Positions 1-9,826 of a stretch of 64,000 bases of DNA are shown here, piece by piece (the stretch's first letter is position 1; every line of letters begins with the position of its first letter). The notes below the pieces were generated by a model. The model worked only from the letters and a program-made list of their open reading frames with translations. It had not been told where the DNA came from and searched no databases. The translations under genes and the position numbers were made by a program. This DNA is from Pseudomonas oryzagri (GTDB lineage Bacteria; Pseudomonadota; Gammaproteobacteria; Pseudomonadales; Pseudomonadaceae): NCBI RefSeq assembly GCF_020831405.1, contig NZ_JAJHPU010000019.1:186001-250000 (forward strand), read 5' to 3'.

Positions 1-4
1 TTCT

Positions 5-81
5 CGTAGGGTGGGCAACGGCGCAGCCTTGCCCACCGTGGCTGTTGGTGGACAAGCGCTGCGCGCGTTGTCCACCCTACG
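5..81. repeat. Intergenic palindromic repeat, type B, copy 1
   Basis: The outer arms CGTAGGGTGGGCAAC and GTTGTCCACCCTACG are inverted copies of one another. The unit lies directly after the pcaD stop codon. A second copy with the same arms is at 2333-2416, so the two copies bracket pcaBD. No coding potential is apparent. Confidence 0.75.
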
Positions 82-88
82 CCCGTAC

Positions 89-877
89 TTACTTCCTGAG
101 GAACGCCAGCACCGCCTGGCTGAAGGCGTCGCCGGCCTCGACGTTGGACAGGTGCGCGGCGTGGAACTCGACCAGCTCCGCGCCCTTGATGCGCTCCTGC
201 ATAAAGCGGCCATGCTCCGGCGTAGTGACGGCATCGAAGCTGCCGCAGACGATCAGGGTCGGCGCGGTGATCGCAGCGATCTGCTCGCGGTAGTCGGCGT
301 CGCGCACCGCGGCGCAGTTGGCGGCGTAGCCCTGCGGCGAGGTCTGCGCCAGCATGCCGACGATGGGCTCGACCTTGCCCGGCTGGGCGGCGGCGAATTC
401 GGCGGTGAACCAGCGACCGATAGAGGCGTCGCGCAGATCGCGCATGGCCTGCTGACCGCCGGCCAGCACGGTGTCGATGCGGGTGTTCCAGACCTCGTCA
501 GTGCCGATCTTCGCGCCGGTGTTGCACAGCACCAGCTTTTCCAGGCGCGCGCCGGCGTTGATGCCCAGCCACTGGCCGATCAGGCCGCCCATCGACAGGC
601 CGCAGAAGGAAAACTTCTGGATGTCCAGGGCATCGAGCAGCGCCAGCACGTCGCGGCCGAGCTGTTCGATGTTGTACGGACCCTCGGTCACCAGCGAGGC
701 ACCGTGGCCGCGGGTGTCGAAGCGCAGCACGCGAAACTCCTTGGCGAACGCCGGGATCTGCGCGTCCCACATGTGCAGGTCGGTGCCCAGCGAGTTGGAC
801 AGCACCAGCACCGGCGCGCCGGCCGGGCCGTCGAGCTGGTAGTTGAGGGCGCCATCGGCGAGTTGCACGGTCGGCAT
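89..877 (-). CDS. pcaD: 3-oxoadipate enol-lactonase
   Basis: 262 aa alpha/beta hydrolase that opens 3-oxoadipate enol-lactone to 3-oxoadipate, the step where the catechol and protocatechuate branches join. It is cytoplasmic. The nucleophile elbow GLSMGG holds the catalytic Ser near residue 104, the oxyanion region is SNSLGTDLHMWD, and the C-terminal catalytic His is in HAAHLSNVE. The start at 877 gives MPTVQLADG, the usual N-terminus, with GGAG six bases upstream; the longer reading from 949 would run into pcaB. It lies 10 bp after pcaB and ends at a palindromic repeat. It is not fused to pcaC (no PcaL-type fusion), and no pcaC follows before the window edge. Confidence 0.95.
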   Translation of the reverse strand: MPTVQLADGALNYQLDGPAGAPVLVLSNSLGTDLHMWDAQIPAFAKEFRVLRFDTRGHGASLVTEGPYNIEQLGRDVLALLDALDIQKFSFCGLSMGGLIGQWLGINAGARLEKLVLCNTGAKIGTDEVWNTRIDTVLAGGQQAMRDLRDASIGRWFTAEFAAAQPGKVEPIVGMLAQTSPQGYAANCAAVRDADYREQIAAITAPTLIVCGSFDAVTTPEHGRFMQERIKGAELVEFHAAHLSNVEAGDAFSQAVLAFLRK

Positions 878-887
878 GGAAGACTCC

Positions 888-2240
888 TTAGCGGTGGGTG
901 GCGCGGTGTTCGGCCACGGCACGGGCGACCCAGCTCTGCGCCAGGCCAAGGTAATGGGACGGATCGAGCAGGCGATCCAGTTCGGCGGCGGACAGCTCGG
1001 CGGCGACTTCGGCGTTGCCGCCGAGCACGGCGCGCAGGTGGCGACCGTCGTTGACCGCCTGGCGGCAGCACTGCTCGACCAGGTGGTGGGCGCGCTCGCG
1101 ACCGATGCGCTGGGCCAGGGCGATGCTCACCGCCTCGGCCAGCACCAGGCCGCGGGTCAGGTCGAGGTTCTCGCGCATGCGCGCGGCGTCCACTTCCAGA
1201 CCGGGCAGCAGCAGGCGCGCCTGCTGGAGGGCGCCGGACAGCAGGCAGCACAGCTCGGGCAGGGTTTCCCACTCGGCATGCCAGAGGCCGAGGCTGCGCT
1301 CGTGCTCCTGCGGCATGGCCGACAGCATGGTGGCGACCAGCCCCGGCGCGCGAGTAGCGGCGCCGATCAGCACGGCGGCGCCGACCGGGTTGCGCTTGTG
1401 CGGCATGGTCGAGGAACCGCCCTTGCCGGGCGCGGACGGCTCGAACGCCTCGCCGACGTCGGTCTGCATCAGCAGGGACAGGTCGCGGCCGAGCTTGCCG
1501 AGGGTGCCGGCGAGCAGGCCGAGCCAGCCGGCGAACTCGACCAGACGGTCGCGCTGGGTGTGCCAGGGCTGCTCGGGCAGGGTCAGGTCCAGTTCGCGGG
1601 CCAGCGCCTCGGACACCGGCAGGGCGTGCTCGCCCAGCGCGGCGAGGGTGCCGGCGGCGCCGCCAAACTGCAGCACCAAAAGGCGCGGTTTCAATTCGGC
1701 CAGGCGCTGACGCTGGCGGGTGAGCGCGCCGAGCAGGCCGGCGAGCTTCATGCCGAGGGTCACCGGGGTGGCGTGCTGCAGCCAGGTGCGCCCGGCCAGC
1801 GGCGTGGCGGCATGGCGCTCGGCCTGGGCGGCGAGGTCGTCGGCCAGTTGCGCCAGCTCGGTTTCGAAGAGGGCGATGGCGGCGCGCAGTTGCAGCACCA
1901 GGCCGCTGTCCATGGCGTCCTGGCTGGTGGCGCCGAGGTGCACGTAGCGCTCGGCCTCGGCGTCGACGGCGGCGATCTGCCGGCCGAGGGCCTTGACCAG
2001 CGGAATCGCCGAGTTGCCGGCGGAGGCGATGGCAGTGGCCAGCGCGGGAATATCGTAGAGCTCGGCGCGGCAGGCGCCGGCGATGGGCGCCACGGCGGCG
2101 GCCGGAATCAGCCCGACCGTCGCCTCGGCGCGCGCCAGCGCGACCTCGAAGTCGAGCATGCCCTGCAACCGGCCCTGGTCGCAGAACACCGCGCGCATCG
2201 GCGCGCTGGTGAAGTAGGCATCGAACAGTTGGTTGCTCAA
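888..2240 (-). CDS. pcaB: 3-carboxy-cis,cis-muconate cycloisomerase
   Basis: 450 aa member of the fumarase/aspartase superfamily that cyclises 3-carboxy-cis,cis-muconate to the 4-carboxymuconolactone in the protocatechuate branch. The signature GGSSTMPHKRNP (near residue 275) is the conserved family loop, and TSQDAMDSG near residue 135 is a second conserved region. I chose a TTG start at 2240, giving MSNQLFDAYF, because this yields the usual family length; there is no ATG between it and the unrelated upstream repeat. AGGA lies about 13 bases upstream. It is followed by pcaD after 10 bp, and separated from pcaF by about 190 bp carrying a type B repeat, so it may have its own mRNA 5' end or read through from catIJ-pcaF. 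Confidence 0.93.
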   Translation of the reverse strand: MSNQLFDAYFTSAPMRAVFCDQGRLQGMLDFEVALARAEATVGLIPAAAVAPIAGACRAELYDIPALATAIASAGNSAIPLVKALGRQIAAVDAEAERYVHLGATSQDAMDSGLVLQLRAAIALFETELAQLADDLAAQAERHAATPLAGRTWLQHATPVTLGMKLAGLLGALTRQRQRLAELKPRLLVLQFGGAAGTLAALGEHALPVSEALARELDLTLPEQPWHTQRDRLVEFAGWLGLLAGTLGKLGRDLSLLMQTDVGEAFEPSAPGKGGSSTMPHKRNPVGAAVLIGAATRAPGLVATMLSAMPQEHERSLGLWHAEWETLPELCCLLSGALQQARLLLPGLEVDAARMRENLDLTRGLVLAEAVSIALAQRIGRERAHHLVEQCCRQAVNDGRHLRAVLGGNAEVAAELSAAELDRLLDPSHYLGLAQSWVARAVAEHRATHR

Positions 2241-2332
2241 GACGGTGTCATCCTGTGAGCGATGGGATAGGACCAAGGTTGGCAGCGCGGCGCGACGGGG
2301 TCCAGCGCGGAGGCGGCGGTGCCGCACGCAAC

Positions 2333-2416
2333 CGTAGGGTGGACAACGACGCAGCCTTGTCCACCAGACCAGGTGGCACGTGGTGGACAATCGCTGCGCG
2401 AGTTGTCCACCCTACG
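2333..2416. repeat. Intergenic palindromic repeat, type B, copy 2
   Basis: The arms CGTAGGGTGGACAAC and GTTGTCCACCCTACG are nearly identical to the unit at 5-81, with the same internal CGCAGCCTT segment. It sits between the pcaF stop and the pcaB start, inside what would otherwise be one catIJ-pcaFBD transcript. Confidence 0.75.
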
Positions 2417-2434
2417 CCATGCCCCTACTCCGCT

Positions 2435-3636
<1,202 letters not shown>

Positions 3637-3640
<4 letters not shown>

Positions 3641-4419
3641 GCGTCACCTCCGACCTGGCCACCGTGGGCGGCGGCGGTGCGGGCTTCCAGGGCGCGCAGG
3701 GCGTCCAGTTCGACGGCGGTCGGCTCCGGGGTGACTTTCACGTCGGCGGCGAAGCGGATCGCCCAGCCGGTGTTCTCGATCACCTGCTCGCGGGTCACGC
3801 CCGGGTGCAGCGCGGTGACGATGAATTCGTTGGTGCCGGCCTCCGGCTCCATGATGCACAGGTCGGTGATGATGCCGACCGGGCCCTTGCCCGGCAGGCC
3901 GAGCTGCTGGCGATGGTCGCCGCCCTCGCCGAAGCCGACCGAGGTGATGAAGTCGAGCTTGTCGACGAAGCTGCGATGACCCTGCTTGAGGATGATCAGC
4001 ACCTCTTTCGCCGAGCCGGCGATTTCCGGGGCGCCGCCGGCGCCGGGCAGGCGCACCTTCGGCGAGAAGTAGTCGCCGACCACGGTGGTGTTGATGTTGC
4101 CGTACTTGTCGACCTGCGCCGCGCCGAGGAAGCCGACGTCGATGCGCCCGCCCTGCAGCCAGTAGCGGAAGATCTCGCCGGTGGGCACCACGGTGTCGGC
4201 GGTCTCGGCCAGCTCGCCGTCACCGATGGACAGCGGCAGCACGCTCGGCTTGGCGCCGATGGGCCCCGATTCGTAGATCAGCACCACGTCCGGGGACGAG
4301 GTCAGGCGTGCCAGGTTGGCGGCCTTGGACGGCAGGCCGATGCCGACGAAGCACACGGCGCCGTTCTTCAGGCGGCGGGCGGCGGCCACGGTCATCATTT
4401 CGTTGGTGGTGTAACTCAT
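3637..4419 (-). CDS. catJ: 3-oxoadipate CoA-transferase, subunit B (CatJ type)
   Basis: 260 aa beta subunit of the transferase that moves CoA from succinyl-CoA to 3-oxoadipate. The segment [18 protein letters not shown] matches the CatJ/glutaconate CoA-transferase type, in which the Glu of YESG is the covalent CoA-ester nucleophile; classical P. putida PcaJ instead has an ENG motif. The start at 4419 gives [17 protein letters not shown] and shares one base with the catI stop (TAATG). The stop overlaps the pcaF start. The symbol pcaJ is also used for such genes; I assign the catJ type from sequence, and the pathway role is the same. Confidence 0.9.
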
Positions 4420-5276
4420 TACTTGGCCTCCTGCTGCGCGGCCAGCTTGGCCTTGAACTCGGAAAAATCGGCGGTGCCGCGGATGTAGGTGTCGATCCAG
4501 GCGGTGAAGGTGTCGCGGTTGCGCGCGATCGGATCCCAGGCCTGGTAGAAGCGGTTGTCGCGCTCGTAGTAGCCGTGGGCGTAGGACGGATGGGCGCCAC
4601 CCGGCACCACGCAGACCGCGGACAGCGCCCAGGTCGGCAGCACGCAGGCGTTCATCGGCGCGTTGAGGTCGTCGACGATCTCCTCGACGGTGACGATGGC
4701 GCGCTTGGCGGCCAGCACGGCTTCCTTCTGCACGCCGAGGATGCCCTGCACCAGCACGTTGCCCTTGCGGTCGGCCTTCTGCGCGTGGATCACGGTGACG
4801 TCCGGGCGCACGCTCGGCACGGCGGCCAGCTGCTCGCCGGTGAACGGGCAGTTGATGAACTTGATCAGCGGGTTGACCTTGGGCAGGTCGGAGCCGGCGT
4901 AGGCGCGCAGCACGGCGAACGGCAGGCCGGAGGCGCCGGCGACGTAGGCGTTGGCCAGGTCGGCGTGGCTGTGCTCCTCGATCTCCAGGGCGTGCGGCCA
5001 CTGCTTCTCCACCGCATCGCGCAGGCGGTGCAGCGAACCGACGCCGGGGTTGCCGCCCCAGGAGAAGATCAGCTTCTTCGCGCAGCCGGAGCCGATCAGC
5101 TGGTCGTAGATCAGGTCGGGGGTCATGCGCACCAGGGTCAGCTCTTTCTTGCCCTGGCGGATGATCTCGTGACCGGCGGCGGTCGGAATCAGGTGGGTGA
5201 AGCCTTCGAGGGCGACGGTGTCGCCATCGTTGACGAAGCGCTGGACGGCTTCGCGCAGGGTGAGGATTTCGGCCAT
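4419..5276 (-). CDS. catI: 3-oxoadipate CoA-transferase, subunit A (CatI type)
   Basis: 285 aa alpha subunit of the 3-oxoadipate:succinyl-CoA transferase. Recognisable segments are VALEGFTHLIPTAAGHE near the N-terminus and VRMTPDLIYDQLIGSGCA near residue 50, typical of the CatI/GctA-like family rather than the shorter PcaI. It is the first gene of catI-catJ-pcaF and partners with catJ, whose start overlaps its stop. A tandem PcaR operator lies 87-114 bp upstream of the start, so induction by beta-ketoadipate through PcaR is likely. The alternative symbol is pcaI. Confidence 0.9.
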   Translation of the reverse strand: MAEILTLREAVQRFVNDGDTVALEGFTHLIPTAAGHEIIRQGKKELTLVRMTPDLIYDQLIGSGCAKKLIFSWGGNPGVGSLHRLRDAVEKQWPHALEIEEHSHADLANAYVAGASGLPFAVLRAYAGSDLPKVNPLIKFINCPFTGEQLAAVPSVRPDVTVIHAQKADRKGNVLVQGILGVQKEAVLAAKRAIVTVEEIVDDLNAPMNACVLPTWALSAVCVVPGGAHPSYAHGYYERDNRFYQAWDPIARNRDTFTAWIDTYIRGTADFSEFKAKLAAQQEAK

Positions 5277-5362
5277 TGTTTCTGCTCTAGCTCGTTGACG
5301 GTGCCCGACGCTGTGGCGCCGGCCAGTGCGTCAACATTAGGACGCGGGCCGAAGCGAAACAA

Positions 5363-5395
5363 TCCGATAATCGAATCTTGGTTCGATAATCGAAC
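5363..5395. promoter_or_regulatory. Tandem PcaR operator upstream of catI
   Basis: Two direct copies of the core CGATAATCG occur at 5365-5373 and 5384-5392. The second is the full dyad GTTCGATAATCGAAC. The core matches the PcaR box known from P. putida pca promoters. The centre-to-centre spacing of 19 bp is identical to that of the copies near pcaR (18687-18720) and pcaK (28114-28146). Confidence 0.85.
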
Positions 5396-5472
5396 AATAA
5401 CGCAGACATGTCACCGCCAGCCAAAATGCCGACGCATGGCCGCCGCAGAGCGGGCCCCGCGCCGGGCGCCGC

Positions 5473-5509
5473 AAAAAAACGCCGCCCGTACCTAGCGGTG
5501 ACGGGCGGC
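5473..5509 (-). terminator. Intrinsic terminator after benF
   Basis: Read on the minus strand, a perfect 9-bp stem (GCCGCCCGT...ACGGGCGGC) is followed by seven T residues. It lies about 210 bp after the benF stop, before the catI promoter region. A near copy, including flanking sequence, ends pobA at 22838-22874. Confidence 0.85.
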
Positions 5510-5570
5510 CAAGGGGAGGAACGTTGTGAGCCCCAACCGGCGGCCTCGCCGCAGCGGGGACGGGCCCTTT

Positions 5571-5629
5571 TGTAGGGGCGAATTTATTCGCCTGACGGGG
5601 CTGCGCTGGCGAATGAATTCGCCCCTACA
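5571..5629. repeat. REP-like palindromic unit (type A), copy 1
   Basis: Inverted arms GTAGGGGCGAATTTATTC and GAATGAATTCGCCCCTAC are separated by a short GC-rich loop. It is the first of seven such units in the window. A degenerate extra arm (GCGAATGAATTCGTCC) follows near 5672. Confidence 0.8.
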
Positions 5630-5718
5630 GAGATGCGGCGGTGGTGCAATTCGCCGACGCGGCCGAACCGGGCGAATGAATTCGTCCGCCACGGCCACGC
5701 CAGCGGCGCACAGACGAC

Positions 5719-6996
5719 TCAGAACAGCGTGACGGTGTAGGTCAGGATCAGGCGGTTCTCGTCGATGTCGGTGCGGTAGTTGGAACGCGCGGTGACGTTG
5801 CGCACGCGCACGCCGAAGTTCTTCAGCGGGCCGCTCTGCACCACGTAGGCGAGGTCCAGATCGCGCTCGAACTCCTCGCCCTCGAAGCCGCGGCCGGTGT
5901 CGACGTTGTCGCCCTCGATGTAGCGCACGGTGGCGGTCAGGCCCGGTACGCCGAGGGAGGCGAAGTCGTAGTCGTAGCGCAGCTGCCAGGAGCGCTCGTC
6001 GGCGTAGGCGAACTCGTAGGTCGGCACCTCGTTGCCCAGCGGCGAGACGTTGGCGAACACGCGCGGGAAGGCGTCGTCGCCGTAGATGCCCTGGTAGCCG
6101 ACGTAGACGGTGTGGCCGCCGCGCTTGACCGACAGCAGGGAGAAAAACGCCTGGTTGTCGATGTCGCCGAGCAGCTGCTTGCCGTCCTCGGCGGAGTCGT
6201 AGTAGCCGAGGTTGGCGCCCAGGGTCCAGGCGCCCAGCGGCTGGCTGTGCTTGAGGCCGAAGAAGCGCTGGTCGTAGATGTCCTCCAGCTGGCCGTACCA
6301 GGCGCTGACCGTGGTGCGGTTCTGGTTGAACGCGTAGTCGGCGCCGGCGTAGTTGAAGCGATCCGAGCTGACCGCGAGCTGCGGCACGTGGCCGAGCATG
6401 GCCGACATCTCGCCGTCGCCCGCTTCGTTGCGCAGGTGGCTGGAGCGCAGTTGGCCGCCCTGCAGGGTCAGCCCGGCGATTTCCTGGGAAACGATGCTCG
6501 CGCCCTGGTAGCTCGGCGGCAGCAGGCGGATGTCGGAGAAGGTCAGCACCGGCAGGTTGGGCTGCAGTTCGCCGACCTTCAGCTCGGTCTTCGACACCCG
6601 CACCTTGGCGGCGGCGCCCAGGCGGCTGTACTCGTCGGCGGCCTCGCCATCCTGCTGCACCGGCAGCAGGCCGGTGCCGCTGCGGTCCGGGCTGGAGTCG
6701 AGCTTGATGCCGAGCAGGCCTATGGCGTCGACGCCGAAGCCGACCGGCCCCGGGGTGTAGCCGGACTTGAAGTTGAGGATGAAGCCCTGCGCCCACTCCT
6801 CGGCCTTGGATTTGCGCTGCGCGGCGGGCGAGCCGACGATGTCGGAGAAGTCGCGGCTGAAGTAGTAGTTGCGCGCCGTCAGGGTGGCGGTGGAGTCCTC
6901 GAAGAAGCCCCCCTCGCCGGCCAGGGTGGTCAGCGGAATGGCCAGGGTGATGGCGGTGGCGAGGGCCAGGCGTTGGGTTTTCGGATACTGGTTCAT
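5719..6996 (-). CDS. benF: OprD-family outer-membrane porin, benzoate-linked
   Basis: 425 aa outer-membrane channel of the OprD/OpdK family, probably admitting benzoate to the periplasm. A Sec signal peptide ends near residue 27 ([13 protein letters not shown]). The sequence after it shows the family opening [17 protein letters not shown] and ends in the aromatic-terminated beta strand LTYTVTLF required for barrel assembly. Length is normal for the family. It is the last gene of the ben-cat cluster, after benE, and is followed by an intrinsic terminator. An A-rich motif AAGAACAAGA sits just before its start codon. Substrate specificity is inferred from context; a vanillate or other aromatic porin cannot be excluded. 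Confidence 0.85.
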   Translation of the reverse strand: MNQYPKTQRLALATAITLAIPLTTLAGEGGFFEDSTATLTARNYYFSRDFSDIVGSPAAQRKSKAEEWAQGFILNFKSGYTPGPVGFGVDAIGLLGIKLDSSPDRSGTGLLPVQQDGEAADEYSRLGAAAKVRVSKTELKVGELQPNLPVLTFSDIRLLPPSYQGASIVSQEIAGLTLQGGQLRSSHLRNEAGDGEMSAMLGHVPQLAVSSDRFNYAGADYAFNQNRTTVSAWYGQLEDIYDQRFFGLKHSQPLGAWTLGANLGYYDSAEDGKQLLGDIDNQAFFSLLSVKRGGHTVYVGYQGIYGDDAFPRVFANVSPLGNEVPTYEFAYADERSWQLRYDYDFASLGVPGLTATVRYIEGDNVDTGRGFEGEEFERDLDLAYVVQSGPLKNFGVRVRNVTARSNYRTDIDENRLILTYTVTLF

Positions 6997-7127
6997 GTCG
7001 TTCTCTTGTTCTTATCGTTGCTGAGAGCACCCTCGCCGCCTCGCTACTCCGGCGGGCACGCAGGCAGGGTGTGGCTTACCGCCGCCCTGCCCGGACCAGG
7101 CCCGGCAGAACGGCAATAACGGTGGCG

Positions 7128-8330
7128 TCAGCGCGACGCCGGTTGCGCCGCCGGGGCGGTCGCCGACCTGCGGGCGCTCATCGCCCAGTGGCAGGCCAGG
7201 CCGAACAGCAACCCCCAGAAGGCTGCCGACAGGCCGAGGAAGGACACCCCCGAGGCGGTGACCAGGAAGGTGAACAGCCCGGCGTCGCGCTCGCTCGGTT
7301 GCGCCGCGCTGCGCGCCAGCGCCTCGCTGATCGCGCCGAACAGGGCGAGCCCGGCCAGCGCGGCGACCAGCTCGGCCGGGAAGGCGGCGAACAGCGACAC
7401 CAGGGTGGCGCCGCCGACGCCGAGCACGAGGTACAGCACGCTGCCGGACAGCGCGGCGACGTAGCGGCGGTCCGGCTCCTCGTGCGCCTCGCGGCCGGTG
7501 CACAGGGTGGCGGTGACCGCGGCGAGGTTGAGGCCGTGGCAACCGAAGGGCGCGAGCAGCGCGCTGCCCACCGCGCTGGCGCTGACGATGGGGCTGGCCG
7601 GGGTCTGGTAGCCGGCGGTGCGCAGCACCGCCATGCCCGGCATGAACTGACCGGTGAGCGCCACCAGCACCAGCGGCAGGGCCAGGTTGAGGGTCGCGGC
7701 AAGGCTGAATTCGGGGACGATCCACTGCGGGGTGGCGAGGCCGAGCACCAGCGCATCGGCGCGGAAGTCGCCGCCGGCGACGGTCAGCGCGGTGCCGACC
7801 AGCAGCACCATCATCACCGCGTAGCGCGGCAGCAGGCGGCGGAAGACCACGTAGGTGGCGAACATCGCCAGCACCAGCAGCGGCTTGGCCGGCAGCGAGC
7901 GGAACAGCGCGGCGCCGAAGGAAAACAGGATGCCGGCCTGCATGCCGGCGGCGATGGAGCCCGGCAGGCGGGCGATGATGCGGTCGAAGGCACCGCTCAA
8001 GCCGATCAGCAGGAGGATCAGGCTGGCCACCAGATAGGCGCCGACCGCCTGGTTCAGGCCGATCTCAGGGAGCTGGGAAACCAGCAGCGCGGAGCCGGGA
8101 ATCGACCAGGCGATCACCACCGGAACCCGGTAGCGCAGGCTGAGCAGGATGCCGAGCACGCCGCTGCCGATGGCGATGGCCCACACCCAGGAGGACAGCA
8201 TCTCGCGGGGCAGATCCGCGCTTTCCGCGGCCTGGAAGATGATCACCAGCGGGCCGGCGAAGGAAATGATGGTGGCGATGCAGCCGGCGACGATGGCCGA
8301 CAGCGAGAGGTCCCTGAACAGGTCTTTCAT
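7128..8330 (-). CDS. benE: Benzoate/H+ symporter
   Basis: 400 aa inner-membrane transporter of the BenE family with about 12 hydrophobic segments, for example IVAGCIATIISFAGPLVIIF near the N-terminus and LPLVLVALTGQFMPGMAVL near residue 240. It imports benzoate by proton symport. I chose the start at 8330 (MKDLFRDLS) over 8342 because CGAGG in the intervening bases makes a good ribosome site. It lies between catA and benF in the ben-cat unit. A GC-rich hairpin (8481-8509) lies in the gap to catA, perhaps marking an mRNA boundary. Confidence 0.93.
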   Translation of the reverse strand: MKDLFRDLSLSAIVAGCIATIISFAGPLVIIFQAAESADLPREMLSSWVWAIAIGSGVLGILLSLRYRVPVVIAWSIPGSALLVSQLPEIGLNQAVGAYLVASLILLLIGLSGAFDRIIARLPGSIAAGMQAGILFSFGAALFRSLPAKPLLVLAMFATYVVFRRLLPRYAVMMVLLVGTALTVAGGDFRADALVLGLATPQWIVPEFSLAATLNLALPLVLVALTGQFMPGMAVLRTAGYQTPASPIVSASAVGSALLAPFGCHGLNLAAVTATLCTGREAHEEPDRRYVAALSGSVLYLVLGVGGATLVSLFAAFPAELVAALAGLALFGAISEALARSAAQPSERDAGLFTFLVTASGVSFLGLSAAFWGLLFGLACHWAMSARRSATAPAAQPASR

Positions 8331-8480
8331 GGTGCCTCGCAAGGTATCGATGGCGCCCGTCGAGGGACGCTCTTGTTGTGGGTGACCGCGGGGCGCCGAC
8401 CGCCCGCGCGGTTACAGCTCGCCGCCTCGCCGCCGGGGCGCGCACGGGGGCGGTCGTGCGCGATCCGGCGGTGACGCGGC

Positions 8481-8509
8481 GGCGGGCCTGCCCTCCCGGC
8501 AAGCCCGCC
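8481..8509 (-). other. GC-rich hairpin between catA and benE
   Basis: Arms GGCGGGC and GCCCGCC with an extended imperfect stem lie just downstream of the catA stop. No T run follows, so it is not a clear Rho-independent terminator; it may protect or punctuate the mRNA. Confidence 0.4.
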
Positions 8510-8517
8510 CTGCCCGC

Positions 8518-9465
8518 TTAGGCGCCTTGCACCTGCAGGGCGCGCGGACGCAGGCTGCGCAGCTCGGCCTCGGGGCTCACGGCGTTCTGCAGCTGGAAGT
8601 CGAAGTCCAGCTCGGCGAAGCGGTTGCCTTCCACGCCACGGTCGCGGGCGGCGGCGGCGTCCTCGACGAAGCGGATGTCGCCGACCAGGCCATCGCGGGT
8701 GGCGTAGGCGAAGTCGTCCCACAGGTACTTCTCGCCGGCCAGGTTGATCTGGGTGGTCAGCAGGCGATAACCCGGCGCGGAGATGAAGAAGTGGATGTGC
8801 GCCGGGCGCTGGCCGTGGCGGCCGAGCAGGTCCAGGCACTCCTGGGTCGGGCCCTTGGGGTCGCAGCCGTAGCCGGACGGCACGATGCTGCGCGCGCGGT
8901 AGCGGCCTTCGGCGTCGGTGACGATGCGGCGGCGCAGGTTGTACTCGGACTGGCTCTTGTCGAAGTACGAGTAGTTGCCCTTGGTGTTGGCGTGCCACAG
9001 GTCGACGGTGGCGCCGGCCACCGGCTTGCCGTCGGCGTCCAGCACGCGGCCCTGCAGGAACATCACGGTGGCGACGTCCAGCTCGCTGCCGTCGTCCATG
9101 CGGGTCTCGCCCTGGCAGATCGGTGCGCCGGCCACGTACAGCGGGCCTTCGATGGTGCGCGGGGTGCCGCCGGTCAGGCCGACCTGCTCGTCCTTGGCGT
9201 CCTGCAGCAGGTCGAGGAAGTGCTCGAGACCCAGGCCCGCGATCAGCAGGCCGAACTCGTGGCGGCCGCCCAGGCGGTTGAGGTAGTCCACCGCCAGCCA
9301 GAACTCGTCCTGGGTCACTTCCAGGTCTTCGACGATCTTCGCCACGTCGTTGACGATGCGCAGCATCAGCTGCTTCAGGCGCGGGCTGCCCTGGTCGTTG
9401 TTGAAGCCGCTGACTTCCTGGAAGAACTGCTGGACTTCGGCGGTTTGGGAGACTTTCACGGTCAT
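8518..9465 (-). CDS. catA: Catechol 1,2-dioxygenase (intradiol)
   Basis: 315 aa non-haem Fe(III) enzyme that cleaves catechol to cis,cis-muconate. The ferric ligands are visible as Tyr in KGNYSYFDKS, Tyr in VPSGYGCDPKG, and two His in RPAHIHFFIS. The N-terminal helical linker domain (TAEVQQFFQEVSGFNND) is typical. The ATG at 9465 gives MTVKVSQTAE, matching family N-termini; a TTG nine bases earlier is less likely. The motif AACAACAA at 9488-9495, about 23 bases upstream, resembles a Crc/Hfq target. It is third in catB-catC-catA. Confidence 0.96.
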   Translation of the reverse strand: MTVKVSQTAEVQQFFQEVSGFNNDQGSPRLKQLMLRIVNDVAKIVEDLEVTQDEFWLAVDYLNRLGGRHEFGLLIAGLGLEHFLDLLQDAKDEQVGLTGGTPRTIEGPLYVAGAPICQGETRMDDGSELDVATVMFLQGRVLDADGKPVAGATVDLWHANTKGNYSYFDKSQSEYNLRRRIVTDAEGRYRARSIVPSGYGCDPKGPTQECLDLLGRHGQRPAHIHFFISAPGYRLLTTQINLAGEKYLWDDFAYATRDGLVGDIRFVEDAAAARDRGVEGNRFAELDFDFQLQNAVSPEAELRSLRPRALQVQGA

Positions 9466-9487
9466 GGTGGTCAACCTCGGATCGGGA

Positions 9488-9495
9488 TTGTTGTT
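9488..9495 (-). promoter_or_regulatory. CA motif (candidate Hfq/Crc site) upstream of catA
   Basis: AACAACAA in the catA mRNA matches the AAnAAn pattern bound by Hfq with Crc in pseudomonads, about 23 bases before the start codon. Confidence 0.55.
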
Positions 9496-9516
9496 ATCGA
9501 ATGAAGCGGCTGGCGA

Positions 9517-9807
9517 TCAGCGATCGTCGGCGTGGATGGACGAGGGATGGCGGCACAGGCCGTCGACCTCGATGTCCATGTAGGGGAACAGCGGCAGCTG
9601 CATCAGGGTGTCGTGCAGCTCCTCGACGCTGGCCACGTCGAACACGCTGTAGTTGGCGTAATGCCCGGCGATCCGCCACAGGTGGCGCCACTTGCCCTCG
9701 CGCTGCAGGCGCTGGGCCAGCTCCTTCTCGTCAGCCTTGAGACGGGCGGCCTGGTTCGGGTCCATGTCGACCGGCAGCTTCACCGTCATCTTCACGTGGA
9801 ACAGCAT
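9517..9807 (-). CDS. catC: Muconolactone delta-isomerase
   Basis: 96 aa enzyme converting muconolactone to 3-oxoadipate enol-lactone. The small ferredoxin-like protein shows the family's MLFHVKMTVKLP start and the conserved WRIAGHYANYSVFDV and LPLFPYMDIEV segments, and has the full expected length. It lies between catB (19 bp upstream) and catA (51 bp downstream) on the same strand, and is clearly co-transcribed with them. The ribosome site GAGGAAG lies just upstream. Confidence 0.96.
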   Translation of the reverse strand: MLFHVKMTVKLPVDMDPNQAARLKADEKELAQRLQREGKWRHLWRIAGHYANYSVFDVASVEELHDTLMQLPLFPYMDIEVDGLCRHPSSIHADDR

Positions 9808-9826
9808 CGGAACTTCCTCCTCGGTA

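Noticed and set aside
843-2258. Long plus-strand frame opposite pcaB
   Set aside because: Antisense to a clearly recognised enzyme gene; composition (Gly, Gln, His, Val rich) is that of a shadow frame, with no domain.
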